Assembly (NCBI RefSeq): GCF_036898095.1
Contig: NC_090768.1
Location: 53,004,502-53,068,501, forward strand
Length of the DNA stretch: 64,000 nucleotides
Direction: 5' to 3'
From: Palaemon carinicauda
Lineage: Eukaryota; Arthropoda; Malacostraca; Decapoda; Palaemonidae
Below, piece by piece: positions 1-12,200 of the stretch (position 1 is its first letter; the number at the start of each line of letters is the position of its first letter). The translations under genes were made by a program, and so were the position numbers. The notes beneath the pieces were generated by a model. The model was not told the DNA's origin and did not search any database. It saw nothing but the letters and a program-made list of their open reading frames with translations.

Positions 1-19
1 CAACATTAAAACAGATCTT

Positions 20-330
20 TCATATATAAACTAAAAAAAAATACGGTGTTTTTGTTGTGAACCTTTGAAATACTACCGATTCAACTACCTGATTAGAAAG
101 ATCAATCCACAACTTGGTCACAGCTGGAATTAAACTTCTAGAATACTGTGTAGCATTGATCCTCATGATGGAGAAGACATGAGTATTAGAATTAACTGCA
201 GGATGGTACTGTCCAGGAAGTACAAGTAACTTGCAAGAAAGAGGCAAATAGCTTAGTGAATGTTGAGGCAGTTTTACCACCCTGATGTCGATGCTTCTGA
301 TTAAATCGATGAAGTGACTAATATTGTGAA
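20..330 (-). pseudogene. 3' end of a non-LTR retrotransposon reverse transcriptase (fragment)
   Basis: Read on the minus strand, about 100 open codons contain the motif SRSLIPAVTKLWIDL followed by NQVVESV. This resembles the 'RSF-IP-(A/T)-xLWN-LP' stretch found at the C-terminus of many LINE-type reverse transcriptases just before the stop codon. Only this tail is present; no RT catalytic motif lies in the window, and the element may continue or be truncated to the left of base 1. It is oriented opposite to the host gene and lies about 0.7 kb upstream of its start codon. Identification is from pattern recall only. Confidence 0.5.
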
Positions 331-434
331 AATTTTCAGCGCTGGTTATTTCATTTACGATTCACCAGTAAAAGCATAAACACAGCTTTATTGTTGCATT
401 AATGTTTATCTAACTCAGAGTAGAATAAAGGGCT

Positions 435-1043
<609 letters not shown>

Positions 1044-1243
1044 ATGTCCACCCATCGGAATGTAAACAAGTTGGTGATTTTGAAGAAATTTTCCGATTTC
1101 CCACGCCACATTGAAGAAATTTTAAAAGCAGATGTAGAATCTAATAACAAAGGAGTTCTTACATTATTTACTGATGGGAAATTAATCCTAACGACATGGT
1201 TAAGCAAGAAAATCTCGTCAAAGGTTGTGGAGGATGTCTCGGA
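1044..1243 (+). CDS. SPG11: spatacsin exon 1 (start codon)
   Basis: Residues 1-66 plus two bases. The ATG sits in a good context (gagaccATGtcc) with an in-frame stop upstream. The donor is gga|gtaagt at 1244. The sequence ([17 protein letters not shown]) fits the first strands of the N-terminal beta-propeller. Confidence 0.85.
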
Positions 1244-4200
1244 GTAAGTTAGCATGAGCAAGTCAATTTTTTGTTTACTTTACTTCGCCTAATTTCTTTA
1301 TGTTAAGTCATACATGTTTATGTTTGAAAGCTATTTTATGTATGGACTGTTACCACCAAGATTGAAACTAATATCAACACGAATTTAGGATGACAAATAA
1401 ACATAGGGCTGGGCTATTTGTATGTTGGGTAGACAAAGGGTCATTGTCTTAAACGACTGTAATCACTAAAAGAATGGCATGAAAAATTAATTTCATAATA
1501 CTGTTTACTATAAATATTCGTATTGTTTAGGACAGTGCTAGCTAATGCAGGTAATTTAAATTTTGCTCTAATTCTCATGCATTGTTTAAAGTTGTTTTGA
1601 GGTATTGTGTAAAAACACTGGTAAAATTATAGTGTAGTGAAATAGCCCTCATGAAGCAGTTAAGAGTTGTTTCTTGTGTATTTTTATGTAATTTGAATGG
1701 CTTTCATGAATATTTTTGGTTGAAATCTATATTTTTCAAACTGTAGATATTAAATGCTAGAAGTTAGGGGTGTATGTATGATAGCGGCAGTGTAAGGGGG
1801 TCGTAGGGGGGCGTTAGGTAAGTACAAGGCTTGTAGGTTAGGTTAGAGGGAAAGTTTGTGTTAGTTGATGGACATTTTTAATGAACACGTGAGGGACTGG
1901 CTGCTGATATACAAAGGTTCCAGAAGTTACAACTGAAAAGCCATATTGTTGAAAGAACATTAAACAAAATGTTACAAAATTACCTGAGGTTCCCCCACCT
2001 AACCTAACCTAGGACTTACAGCCTTATCCGCGTGCATAAAAAATGGACACCAACTAACTTAAACTTCTCCTCGCACGTAACATACAAGCCGTGTCCTTTC
2101 CTACTTACCTAACGGGGTTGCTAACGCCCCCTGCGACCCCCCTTACACTGCTGTATTCTTGATCCGCCGTCATTATACATACAGGTGGCTGCTATCATAC
2201 ACACCCCTAGGAGTCGTATCTAGATATCTATGGCCATTTGCATACCATAAGACAGAGGCAGAGCTAGCATTAGTAGATATGTAAGTACTGTAGAAGAATG
2301 GACAAGAAAAAGTTTTGCGTCGGTGACAACATCGATCGGAGACTGCAAATGTCTACCAGTGCTATGTATGTTAAGGTCGCAATAGAAGAAACACCAGCTG
2401 TTGGGAATTTTATGAACAGTCCCCAGGAGGTTCCTGTGGAAGAGAGGCAGATCAAAACAAAATATGGTCAAATGTAGAATGGTAGGAATAAAGGGCATTT
2501 TTTAACAAAAATTAGTATGGTATTGAGGCTGTGAGTTGCTGTTGACTATAGGTTATGGGATTCAAAATAGTGAGCCGGAGATACCTATTCAATTATGTCA
2601 CTTCCAATGCCCTAACTAATTTTTTATTACATAGTAAAACCATAAAAACTTTCCTAAGTCAGTTTAGATAAGTAGTACAGTATGTGTGACTAGGAAAAGA
2701 CCCTAATGAGTAAGGATACAGCAGCTTAGCTTTGGTTACAAGGGAACATTGTCTTTAGATATTACAACTTACCTTAATTTTGGCATGTCCTGAAGGAGTG
2801 AATATTGTTTATTTCCAGTGCTTTTTGGCAACGAGGTGGTGAGAGTGAAGTGATAATTATTTGTCACAATGGAATGCTGCTGCGGTATTCGTTGCATTTC
2901 GATACAGGCCTCTCATGCTCATTGCAGCTGTCTGCTCCTTCACTTCTCTCATTGATCAGAGAAAAAGACTCCAGTAAGTTTCATATGATCTTCTTGATAC
3001 TGTACTGATCTTATGTTGGGTAGATTGTAAATGAACAAAGTTTACCGTGCAACCCAATTGTAAACTAATATCATTACTAGGATAGTGGAAACATACCAAT
3101 AACATTACACTATTACTCAAGTTGGATTTATGTAATTTGAATGGATTGTAAAACTACAATTATGAAAGCTTAGAAATACTGTAGTATATGTTAGAAATAT
3201 ATTATTTTAATATTTGATGAATAGCAGTGTATTACAAACAAGGTACCATATTTCACAAACTCTCATGCTTTCTACTCTATAAAACCATAAATCTTTGTAT
3301 TCGTTTAGGTAAGGAAGAACGCATCTGCTTTGAGTTACCATTTATAGACTTCTTTATTGTTTTTAGTTAAATTTATAAATTTCCAAATGTTTGTTTATTG
3401 TTACTAACTATTAAGTTACTATTTGGCAGGGATATATTCTTGATTGATTCTTTACTTTCTGTATTTTATAGGTATACGCAGTTTACGGAGCCCAAAAACT
3501 CTAGGTTACAATGAAGACCACATTTTGCTGCAGCTTCAAAGTGACCGATTGGCCCTCCTCGCTACAAATGGAGGTGGGAGACCCACCATGGTGGGTGTTT
3601 TACGAACCCCTCCAGTACGCGCTGCGCATCTGGGTCAAGGAGGAGTGTTGGTGCAACCAATAACTGGAAGTGATATTTGTATCCTTTTTCTTATGTTTGT
3701 TTGATTTATTCTCTGTATTTTGGTAATGCACAGTTTTGTAATGTGAGTTCAGTACATTGTGGACTAGTTACAGGGTAGTCTGGTTTAATATGATGATTCT
3801 CTTATTAGGCATTAGGTGTATGTTGAGTGTCCTCATGGGTTCATTTCTTATTTTGCAGATGGGTTTCATAGATTTTTATGTGATATTTGAAAATTAAGAA
3901 GCATTTTATCTTGTTGGCCTATTATGGATTCTGTTATTTTTCCATCACAAAGCTGTCGTTATCTGATAGCTTAATACCTAGCATAACCTAATTTGCCTTG
4001 ATAAAATAAGAGTTGTTTAAGTAGGAACTGAATTTTTTTTTTTTTTTTCTATTTATTGTATTTAATATTTCTGTTAGGTATGTAACCATGCTCATGCCTG
4101 TCAGAGCCATTTATGGGTGCAGGTTTATGTCTCAAAATCACATTTAACCCATTTACCCCCAAGCTATTTGGAACTATCCAACCCTTAACCCCCAGGCGTT

Positions 4201-6180
4201 ATTTTTTTTTCAAGCACATTTTGTAATATATATTTTTTAAATTGCTCTAACAGCCTTAATTTTTGTCATTGAGAGGTCAGGTTGGTCTCATTCTTTTGGA
4301 AAATGCCTGAAGTTTCTGATAAAGTTATCAAAAATATGCAAAAAAATTTGAATAGCAGTTTTTTGCAAGGACGTACCAGTACGTCCATGGGGGTAAAGGG
4401 ATGAGTTTTGTGAAACGTATCAGTACGTCCATTGGGGGTAAAAGGGTTAAGGTTATATTAATCAGTTACATTTCTGGGTGATGTTCACTGGATGATTTTC
4501 AGTGTGTTTAATTATAGCTTGTTCTTATATTTTAATTTCTCTATTACAACTACCTTTTTCTCAGGTGTGTGGTGAACAGGTATCGTGCTTTGCTTGCATA
4601 AAGTTTTAATATCAGTTTTCTAATTGGTAATTGCATTGCATGAGTTTTGGATTGGTAAAGTCAGTAAAGCTCTTTGCTAAACATTGTAAAGCAGTTGAGA
4701 TAGTTTGATAGCAAATTTCATGTCATCATATAGGTATATCAGTCTTTGGATTACGGTTACATTGATTAGGATGATCAAGATAAAGCAGTACAATTTTTAT
4801 TTTCCAGTCAGTACCATGAATTTAATTTTATATTTTAGTTGTAGGATAAGACGTAGTTAGGTCAGTATGTCATGTGGTTTTATTTTTATGTACCAGTATT
4901 TTTTAGACAAGTTTTTTTCATTTATTGGACCATATTCAAAAGTATCTTATTTTAAGTTCTCTTATATTGACCATTTGTTCCTATGGGTATACAAATCTTT
5001 CCTCCTTCAGAATAAGAATATGTCTTTAGTAACACTGAAACAGCCATTGAATCATTAACCCTTTTACCCCCAGGCTATTTGGAAATTTCCAACCCTTAAC
5101 CCCCAGGGGGTTATTTTTTTCCCAGCACATTTTGCAGTATATTTTTTTAAATTGCTCTAAAATCCTTAATTTTTGTCATAGAGAGGTCAGGTTGGTCTCA
5201 TTCTCTTGGAAAATGCCTGAATTTTCAATGTTAAACTTACCCGATAATCATGTAGCTGTCAACTCCGTTGCCCGACAGAATTCTACGGGAGGGATACGCC
5301 AGCTATCACTATACTAGAAGGGGGTGTACTCACAAGCGCCACCTGTGGCCAGGTACTACAGTACCTGTTGTTGACGCCACCTCACTTTTTCCTCTGTCGT
5401 GCTTCCGGCAAGACGTTCTTGGATACGCTTATGATTTTGGAGTATTGTTCACGGTTTGGTGAAGTATTTCTCTAAAATTTGCAGCTATTCGCTATACTGG
5501 AAACTTCTATATTAGCTTAGTTAGCTTTTGGAATTAATTTGATTAATTATGGTGACGAAGAGAGTATGAACTCTCTTTCACCTTTTAATGGCCGACCCTT
5601 CCCTTAGACGGAAGTGTTGGTGTCTAAGAGAGTATAGACTCTCTTTCTTAATTTTGCTTAACAAAAGTTATAGATTTATTTTATATCTCTCCGCCTCTTA
5701 TAGGCCTCTTCGATTAACTTCCTTTTATTATAAACTTATTAAAATTAATTTTTATATTTGTTTATATTCGACCTTCCTAATAGTAGGCGGTCTTTTCTTG
5801 GTACCGAAGTTAATTAACTTTGAGCCCGTCATTTCGGTTTTACCTGTTAACATATTATGCTATTTTAATGTCTTTGAAAGAATTTCTTTGATAGTCTCGT
5901 ACTGTTTTCAAAGTTGAACTAACGTTTTGTTTTGTCTCTGCAGTTGTTGACGTTCAGAACGTTCAACTTGCGCTCTATCGTTACGATAGAGAAAGAATTT
6001 TCACGGTTTCACGTTGCAGTAAGAGTAACCGTGTCTAGCGTTTTGTTCATTCTTTCTTAGCTTAATGGTTTTAATCCTAATAAAGGAACTTTTCATTTTG
6101 GGAAATATTTCAGTTTTTTCCTTTAACAATAATATGTTTTAACGATATATATGATTGGGCTCTTCTCTCAGGTTCTAAGT

Positions 6181-6221
<41 letters not shown>

Positions 6222-9200
6222 CGGAGGGAGAAAGAGGAGGATAAACGTTTCATTCAAGCGAGTAACGTTGTTATCGTTTTTGCTCTTCTCCCTAGTCTCT
6301 TTAGGGGAAGAAGGTAAACGTTTCTAGAGTGATCTAGTGTTTAGTCTCTTTCCAGCCACTGAATTATTTATCTTTCATTAGATTTTTCTGTTACATTGTA
6401 ATTCTGTTTTCGCAATTACTAACTTTTGAGAAAGGATAGAATTGCGTGTTTCAGGTACAAACCACTTAAAGTTTCGAGTTCAGTGAAATAAGTGCAAACA
6501 GAAAATCAAAGTGATAAGTGATTAGCGCAAAGTGTGTCAGTGTTGTGCGTGAGGGTACTTCTGTGCGTGCCAGTCGTCCTCCCAGTCCGGGACCTCTTGC
6601 AAGCTCCCAAGCCCAGGGGAGAAGCAATGTCGAAGGGCAAAAGGGTTCAGCATCCTCGGTGGTTGTGGGCGTGTCTTACCGAGACCGTCACTCCCACCCG
6701 CAGACGATTGAGCCCTTATTTTGCTCGTCTGCAGAAGAAATTTAGGGGAGAAACGCTGGTCTCAGGTCTCAAGACCTCTTAAACGTAAAGTCCAGACCTA
6801 TGCCAGACGTACGAAGTTAGAGTTCAACAACCCGGATGCAGTCATTGGGTTAGCTCTGACTCGCCGCAGTCATCAGTTGATTGCACTCCGCCTAAGAGGA
6901 GTAAGGTTCTGCCGCAACAGATCTCTGCTGTTAAGGCTTTACCTCAGCAGACCTTAGTGTCTGCCGACCCCAAGTTGACTCTACTGCAGTCCATGCAGTC
7001 ATAACTTTCGGTCTTGATGCGTGAGTGTCGGGCTGAGAAGGTTGCGCCTCCGCCTGCGCTCGCTCCGCCTGCGCTCGCTCCGCCTGCGCTCGCTCCGCCT
7101 GCGCTCCCTCCGCCTGCGCTCGCTCTGCCTGCGCTCGCTCCGCCTGACCGCAGTACCGCCTGCCAGGCGTACGATGTTGAGCCACGTTATGAGTTTACTG
7201 ATCCCAGTGGTGTGCAGCTCCCTCCGCCTTCCTTAAGGCAACCTCAGCAATGGGAACAGGAGGCTTATACCTCTCTTCCTCCGCTTCCACTTGCTGTTCC
7301 ACCAGTGAGGCAACACTCGCTTGAGGTACAACAACCTCTCCCATCCATGAGTCAGTCTCCTCAGCTCTCGCTGCAGCGAGCTCAACCCTCCTCAAGGCAA
7401 GCACCTCAACACCTTAGCCTTGCGCCTCAGGAGCCTCAACTTGCGAGACTTTTACTGCGTTCTGCGCAGCCACTACCTTTTCGCTCTCAGCTCACACCGC
7501 AGGAACCTCAACTCGTTCCTCAGGGACTTGCTACTGCGCATCCGCCAACCACTCAGCAAGCGCAACCCTTGAGTTCAGCCACTCATGCCAGGAGTCAGCC
7601 TCCTCCACCCATGCGCCTACCTTCTGCTACTTCTTTTGATCAGCCTTTGCAGACTGAGCCTCAGGTGTTCCCTCAACAGAGTCTTGAAGAGGAAACCACA
7701 ACTATTGTTGTTCCAGCTCGTTCTGACTCTGCTGTTCAGCATACCTTACCTCCATTTTCAAACATTATGATAATGGAGGTTATTTGTATTACTTATAAAA
7801 ATATATTTGTATTCCTTGCAATATATTTTTAACAATATCGCAAAATATGGCAAAAATATGAATCATGAGTTATGAATGTAAGGTAAATATTATGTTGATA
7901 TTAAAACCCCATGCAAGCATGCATAAAGCACTCTAGCACTGGTCATGGAATTTCTGAGAAATGTTAAACGCCATGCACACGCTCTGCTTACCTTACAGCA
8001 TGCTCTACATACAGCATGCTCTGCTTACAGCATGCTCTGCATACAACATGCTCTGCATACAGCATGCTCTGCATTCAGCATGCTCTGCATACAACATGCT
8101 CTTCATACAGCATGCTCTGCATACAGCATGCTCTGCTTACAACATGCTCTGCATACAGCATGCTCTGCTTTCAGCATGCTCTGCATACAACATGCTCTGC
8201 ATACAGCATGCTCTGCATTCAGCATGCTCTGCATACAGCATGCTCTGCATACAGCATGCTCTGCATTCAGCATGCTCTACATACAGCATGCTCTGCATAC
8301 AACATGCTCTGCATACCTTACCGCATGCTTCTCAGTCACACATCTTTGGTTGTTGCCAACTCACTAGACTGTCAAGCAGTTTCATAACGTTGCCTTCTAG
8401 TCTGCTGCTTTTGCACCAGTGAAACCCTCACTGAGAGAACTTAGCTTTTCTAGGATATGGTCCCTGTAGATGAGAAAGTTCTTTTCTCCCTCCTTCTGAT
8501 ATTCCCTTGAGGACTCTGTCATTTGGAGGGAGCCTTTAGCTGCGTAGCCTCCTATGGACTTTTATTTAAGCATAACATGCTTCCAGGGAAGGTAATGGTT
8601 CCACTTCAGTCGCTAATCCCGTCTGTTACCACACCTGCTCCCATAGACCTTGAGCTGTGTTGCAAGACATGCAGTCCAAGCTTAGTCCTTGTTAGAGGAT
8701 TTTTTTTTGTTTACGGAGTCAATGTGTCACGGGGAAGACGTTCAACAACCAGCAGAAGTGACTTGTTGTGACGCAGTGCGGCAACCTCAGCAACCCGATA
8801 AGGAGTTGTCTGTACGACCCAGACAGTCTAGACAGATTCGGGTTGTCACTGTACTTCCTCGCTTGCCCATGGTTGACAGTTCACAGACTGTGCAGCAGTA
8901 CCATGATCTTGTGTCCGGCTCCGTCAGACGACTGGCTTTTAAGAGCTCCCACAAGTCGTCGCTGTCTGGAGATTTTCAAATGGACTATGGATCTGACCAA
9001 GGAACTGGGCCTCCTGGTCAATTTTGAGGAGTCTCAGCTCGTCCCATCCCAGACCATTGTCTCCTTGGGTATGGATCTTCAGAGTCGAGCTTTTCGGGCT
9101 TCTCCGTCGGCCCCAAGGATCTTCCAAGCCCTAGAATGCATCCAGAGCATGCTGAGAAGGAACCGATGCTCAGTCAGGTAGTGGATGAGTCTAACAGGGA

Positions 9201-12200
9201 CACTTTCATCGCTGGCCCTGTTCATCGTGTTAGGGAGACTCCACCTCCCCCCCCTTCAGTATCATCTAGCTGCTCACTGGATAAAGGACATGACGCTAGA
9301 GACGGTCTCAGTTCCTGTTTCCGAAGAGAGGAGGTCTTCTCTCGCGTGGTGTAAGAACAGCTTTCTTCTCAAGGAAGTCTACCTTTGGCTGTTCAGTAAC
9401 ACGACCGCCGTCTCCTCTCGGATGCATCAGACACGGGCTGGGGTGCGACTTTGGACGGACAAGAATGCTCGGGAACATGGAATCAGGAGCAAAGGACACT
9501 TCACATCAATTGCAAGGAGTTGTTGGCGGTTATTCTGGCCTTGATAAACTTCAAGTCCCTCCAGCTTAACAAAGTGGTGGAGGTGGACTCTGACAACACC
9601 ACAGCCCTGGCTTACATCTTCAAGCAGGGAGGGACTCTTTCGTGGAAGTTGTTCTAGATCGCAAGGGACCTACTCATCTGGTCTAAAGATCGAAAGCTAA
9701 CTGGTAACGAGGTTCATTCAGGGCGGTATGAATGTCATGGCAGATCACCTCAGCCGGAAGGGTCAGGTCATCCCCACAGAGTGGACCCTTCTCAAGAATG
9801 TTTGCAGCAGACTTTGGGCCCTGTGGGGTCAGCCAACCATAGATCTGTTCGCTACCTCGATAACCTAGAGACTCCTGTTGTATTGTTCTCCGATTCCAGA
9901 CCCAGCAGCAGTTCACGTGGATGCTTTTCTGCTGGATTGGTTCCATCTCGACCTGTATGCATTCCCGCCGTTCAAGATTGTCAACAGGGTACTTCAGAAG
10001 TTCTCCTCTCACAAAGGGACACGGCTGACGTTGGTTGGCTCCGCTCTGGCCCGCGAGAGAATGGTTCTTAGAGGTACTGCAATGGCTGGTCGACATTCCC
10101 AGGACTCTTCCTCTAGGAGTGAACCTTCTAAGTCTACCTCACGTAAAGAAGGTACACCCTATCCTCCACGCTCTTCGTCTGACTGCCTTCAGACTTTCGA
10201 AAGACTCTCAAGAGCTAGGGGCTTTTCGAAGGAGGCAGCCAGAGCGATTGCCAAAGCAAGGAGAACATCCACTCTCAGAATCTATCAGTCTCAAGGGGAA
10301 GTCTTCCGTAACTGGTACAAGACCAATGCAGTTTCCTCAACCAGTACCACTGTAACCCAGATTGCTGACTTCCTGTTATATCTAAGGAAAGTAAGATCCC
10401 TTTCAGCTCCTACGATCAAGGGTTACAGAAGTATGTTGGCAGCGGTTTTCCGCCACAGAGGCTTGGATCTTTCCACCAACAAAGATCTACAGGACCTCCC
10501 TAGGTCTTTTGAGACCTCAAAGGAACGTCGGTTGTCCACTCCAGGCTGGAATCTAGACGTGGTCCTAAGGTTCCTTATGTCATCAAGATTTGAACCTCTC
10601 CAATCAGCCTCTTTTTAGGACCTCACATTAAAAACTCTTTTCCTCGTGTGCTTGACAACAGCTAAAAGAGTAAGTGAGATCCACGCCTTCAGCAGGATCA
10701 TTGTTTTCACATCTGAAACGGCTACATGTTCCTTGCAGCTCGGTTTTTGCTAAACGAGCTTCCTTCACGTCCTTGGCCTAAGTCGTTCGAGATCCCAAGC
10801 CTGTCCAACTTGGTGGGGAATGAACTGAAGAGAGTACTTTGCCCAGTTAGAGCTCTTAGGTACTATCTAAAAAGGTCTTAACCTTTACAAGGACAATCAG
10901 AAGCCTTATAGTGTGCTATCAAGAAACCTTCTTTTCCAAGTTCTAAGAACTCAGTTTCTTACTATTCAGGCTTCTGATTAGAGAAACACATTCTCATCTG
11001 AAGGAAGAAGACCTTGCTTTGCTGAAGGTAAGGACACATGAAGTGGGAGCTGTGGCTACTTCAGTGGCCTTCAAACAGAGCCATTCTCTGCAGAGTGTTA
11101 TGGATGCAACCTATTGGAGAAGCAAGTCAGTGTTCGCATCATTCTATCTCAAAGATGTCCAGTCTCTTTACGAGTACTGCTACACCCTGGGACCATTCGT
11201 AGCAACGAATGCAGTAGTAGGCGAGGGCTCAGCCACTACATTCCCATGATCCCATAACCTTTTAACCTTTCTCTTGAATACTTTTTATGGGTTGTACGGT
11301 CGGCTAAGAAGCCTTCCACATCCTTGTTGATTTGGCGGGTGGTCAATTCTTTCTTGAGAAGCGCCGAGGTTAAAGGTTGTGATGAGGTCCTTTAGTATGG
11401 GTTGCAGCCCTGTATACTTTAGCACCTTTGAGTTGATTCAGCCTTCCAAGAGGAACGCTGCGCTCAGTAAGGAAGACGATCTTATTAAAGGCAGAGTAAC
11501 GGTTCAAGTCGACTTCCTTACCAGGTACTTATTATTTCATTGTTATTGTGGATAACTGATTATATGAAATACGGGATACTTAGCTATCCTTTAGTCTTGT
11601 ACACTGGTTTTTCACCCACCCCCCTGGGTGTGAATCAGCTACATGATTATCGGGTAAGTTTAATATTGAAAAATGTTATTTTCATTAGTAAAATAAATTT
11701 TTGAATATACTTACCCGATAATCATGATTTAATTGACCCACCCTTCCTCCCCATAGAGAACCAGTGGACCGAGGAAAAAGTGAGGTGGCGTCAACAACAA
11801 GTACTGTAGTACCTGGCCACAGGTGGCGCTTGTGAGTACACCCCCTTCTAGTATAGTGATAGCTGGCGTATCCCTCCCGTAGAATTCTGTCGGGCAACGG
11901 AGTTGACAGCTACATGATTATCGGGTAAGTATATTCAAAAATTTATTTTACTAATGAAAATAACATTTTTCAATATTTAACTTAGCCGGTGATTATATAG
12001 CTGCAACTCTGTTGCTCGACAGACAACTCTACGGTAAAAACTCGCCAGCGATCGCTACACAGGTTGCGGGTGTGCCCAACAGCGCCATCTGTCGCCCAGA
12101 TACCCAGCTCTCAATGTAAACAGAGACACAATTTTCTCTGTTGAGGTGTCGACAAGACGTACTTTACTCGCTGTTGCTAAACTGGAGTTTTTCACATCTA

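Larger units (their letters stand above)
6518..8925 (+). pseudogene. DIRS copy A gag remnant (two partial gag modules)
   Basis: The first module (from about 6518) matches copy C gag from the 'VRACRP..PGPxASSQxQGRSNV' segment onward. It then becomes Pro/Gln-rich, with a 15-bp tandem repeat at 7044-7143 (PPALA units), and ends near 7770. After a minisatellite, a second gag-derived module (about 8570-8925) restarts at an earlier gag position (ggtaatggttccacttcagtcgctaat, as in copy C near 31335). Multiple stops make it non-coding. Confidence 0.7.
5221..11969 (+). mobile_element. DIRS1-like retrotransposon copy A (family 1, degraded, RT core deleted)
   Basis: A 6.75-kb element with inverted terminal repeats (5240-5394 and 11771-11925) and an internal complementary region at about 11639-11729. 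It lacks the RT fingers and most of the palm: gag-like sequence passes directly into the YLDD-region codons at about 8926. RNase H and recombinase remnants follow but carry frameshifts and stops. It is closely related to copy D (36801-43550), sharing the termini, the RT deletion, the 16-bp minisatellite and overall length. Its right end abuts copy B. Non-autonomous and now dead. Confidence 0.9.

Noticed and set aside
1840..2010. Arthropod telomere-like TTAGG units (taggttaggtta)
   Set aside because: Only two or three units in each arm of a fold-back element; too short to be a telomeric tract.
2220..2498. 92-codon minus-strand open frame in intron 1
   Set aside because: No recognisable motif, no splice partners, and near the length expected by chance in this many kilobases.
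7990..8320. Regular short repeats that could suggest a CRISPR array
   Set aside because: Units are contiguous with no unique spacers, and the genome is eukaryotic.
7945..8422. Open frames of 120-153 codons full of [20 protein letters not shown] repeats
   Set aside because: They come from the 16-bp minisatellite, which is open in three frames at once; composition and position inside a dead DIRS copy argue against a protein.
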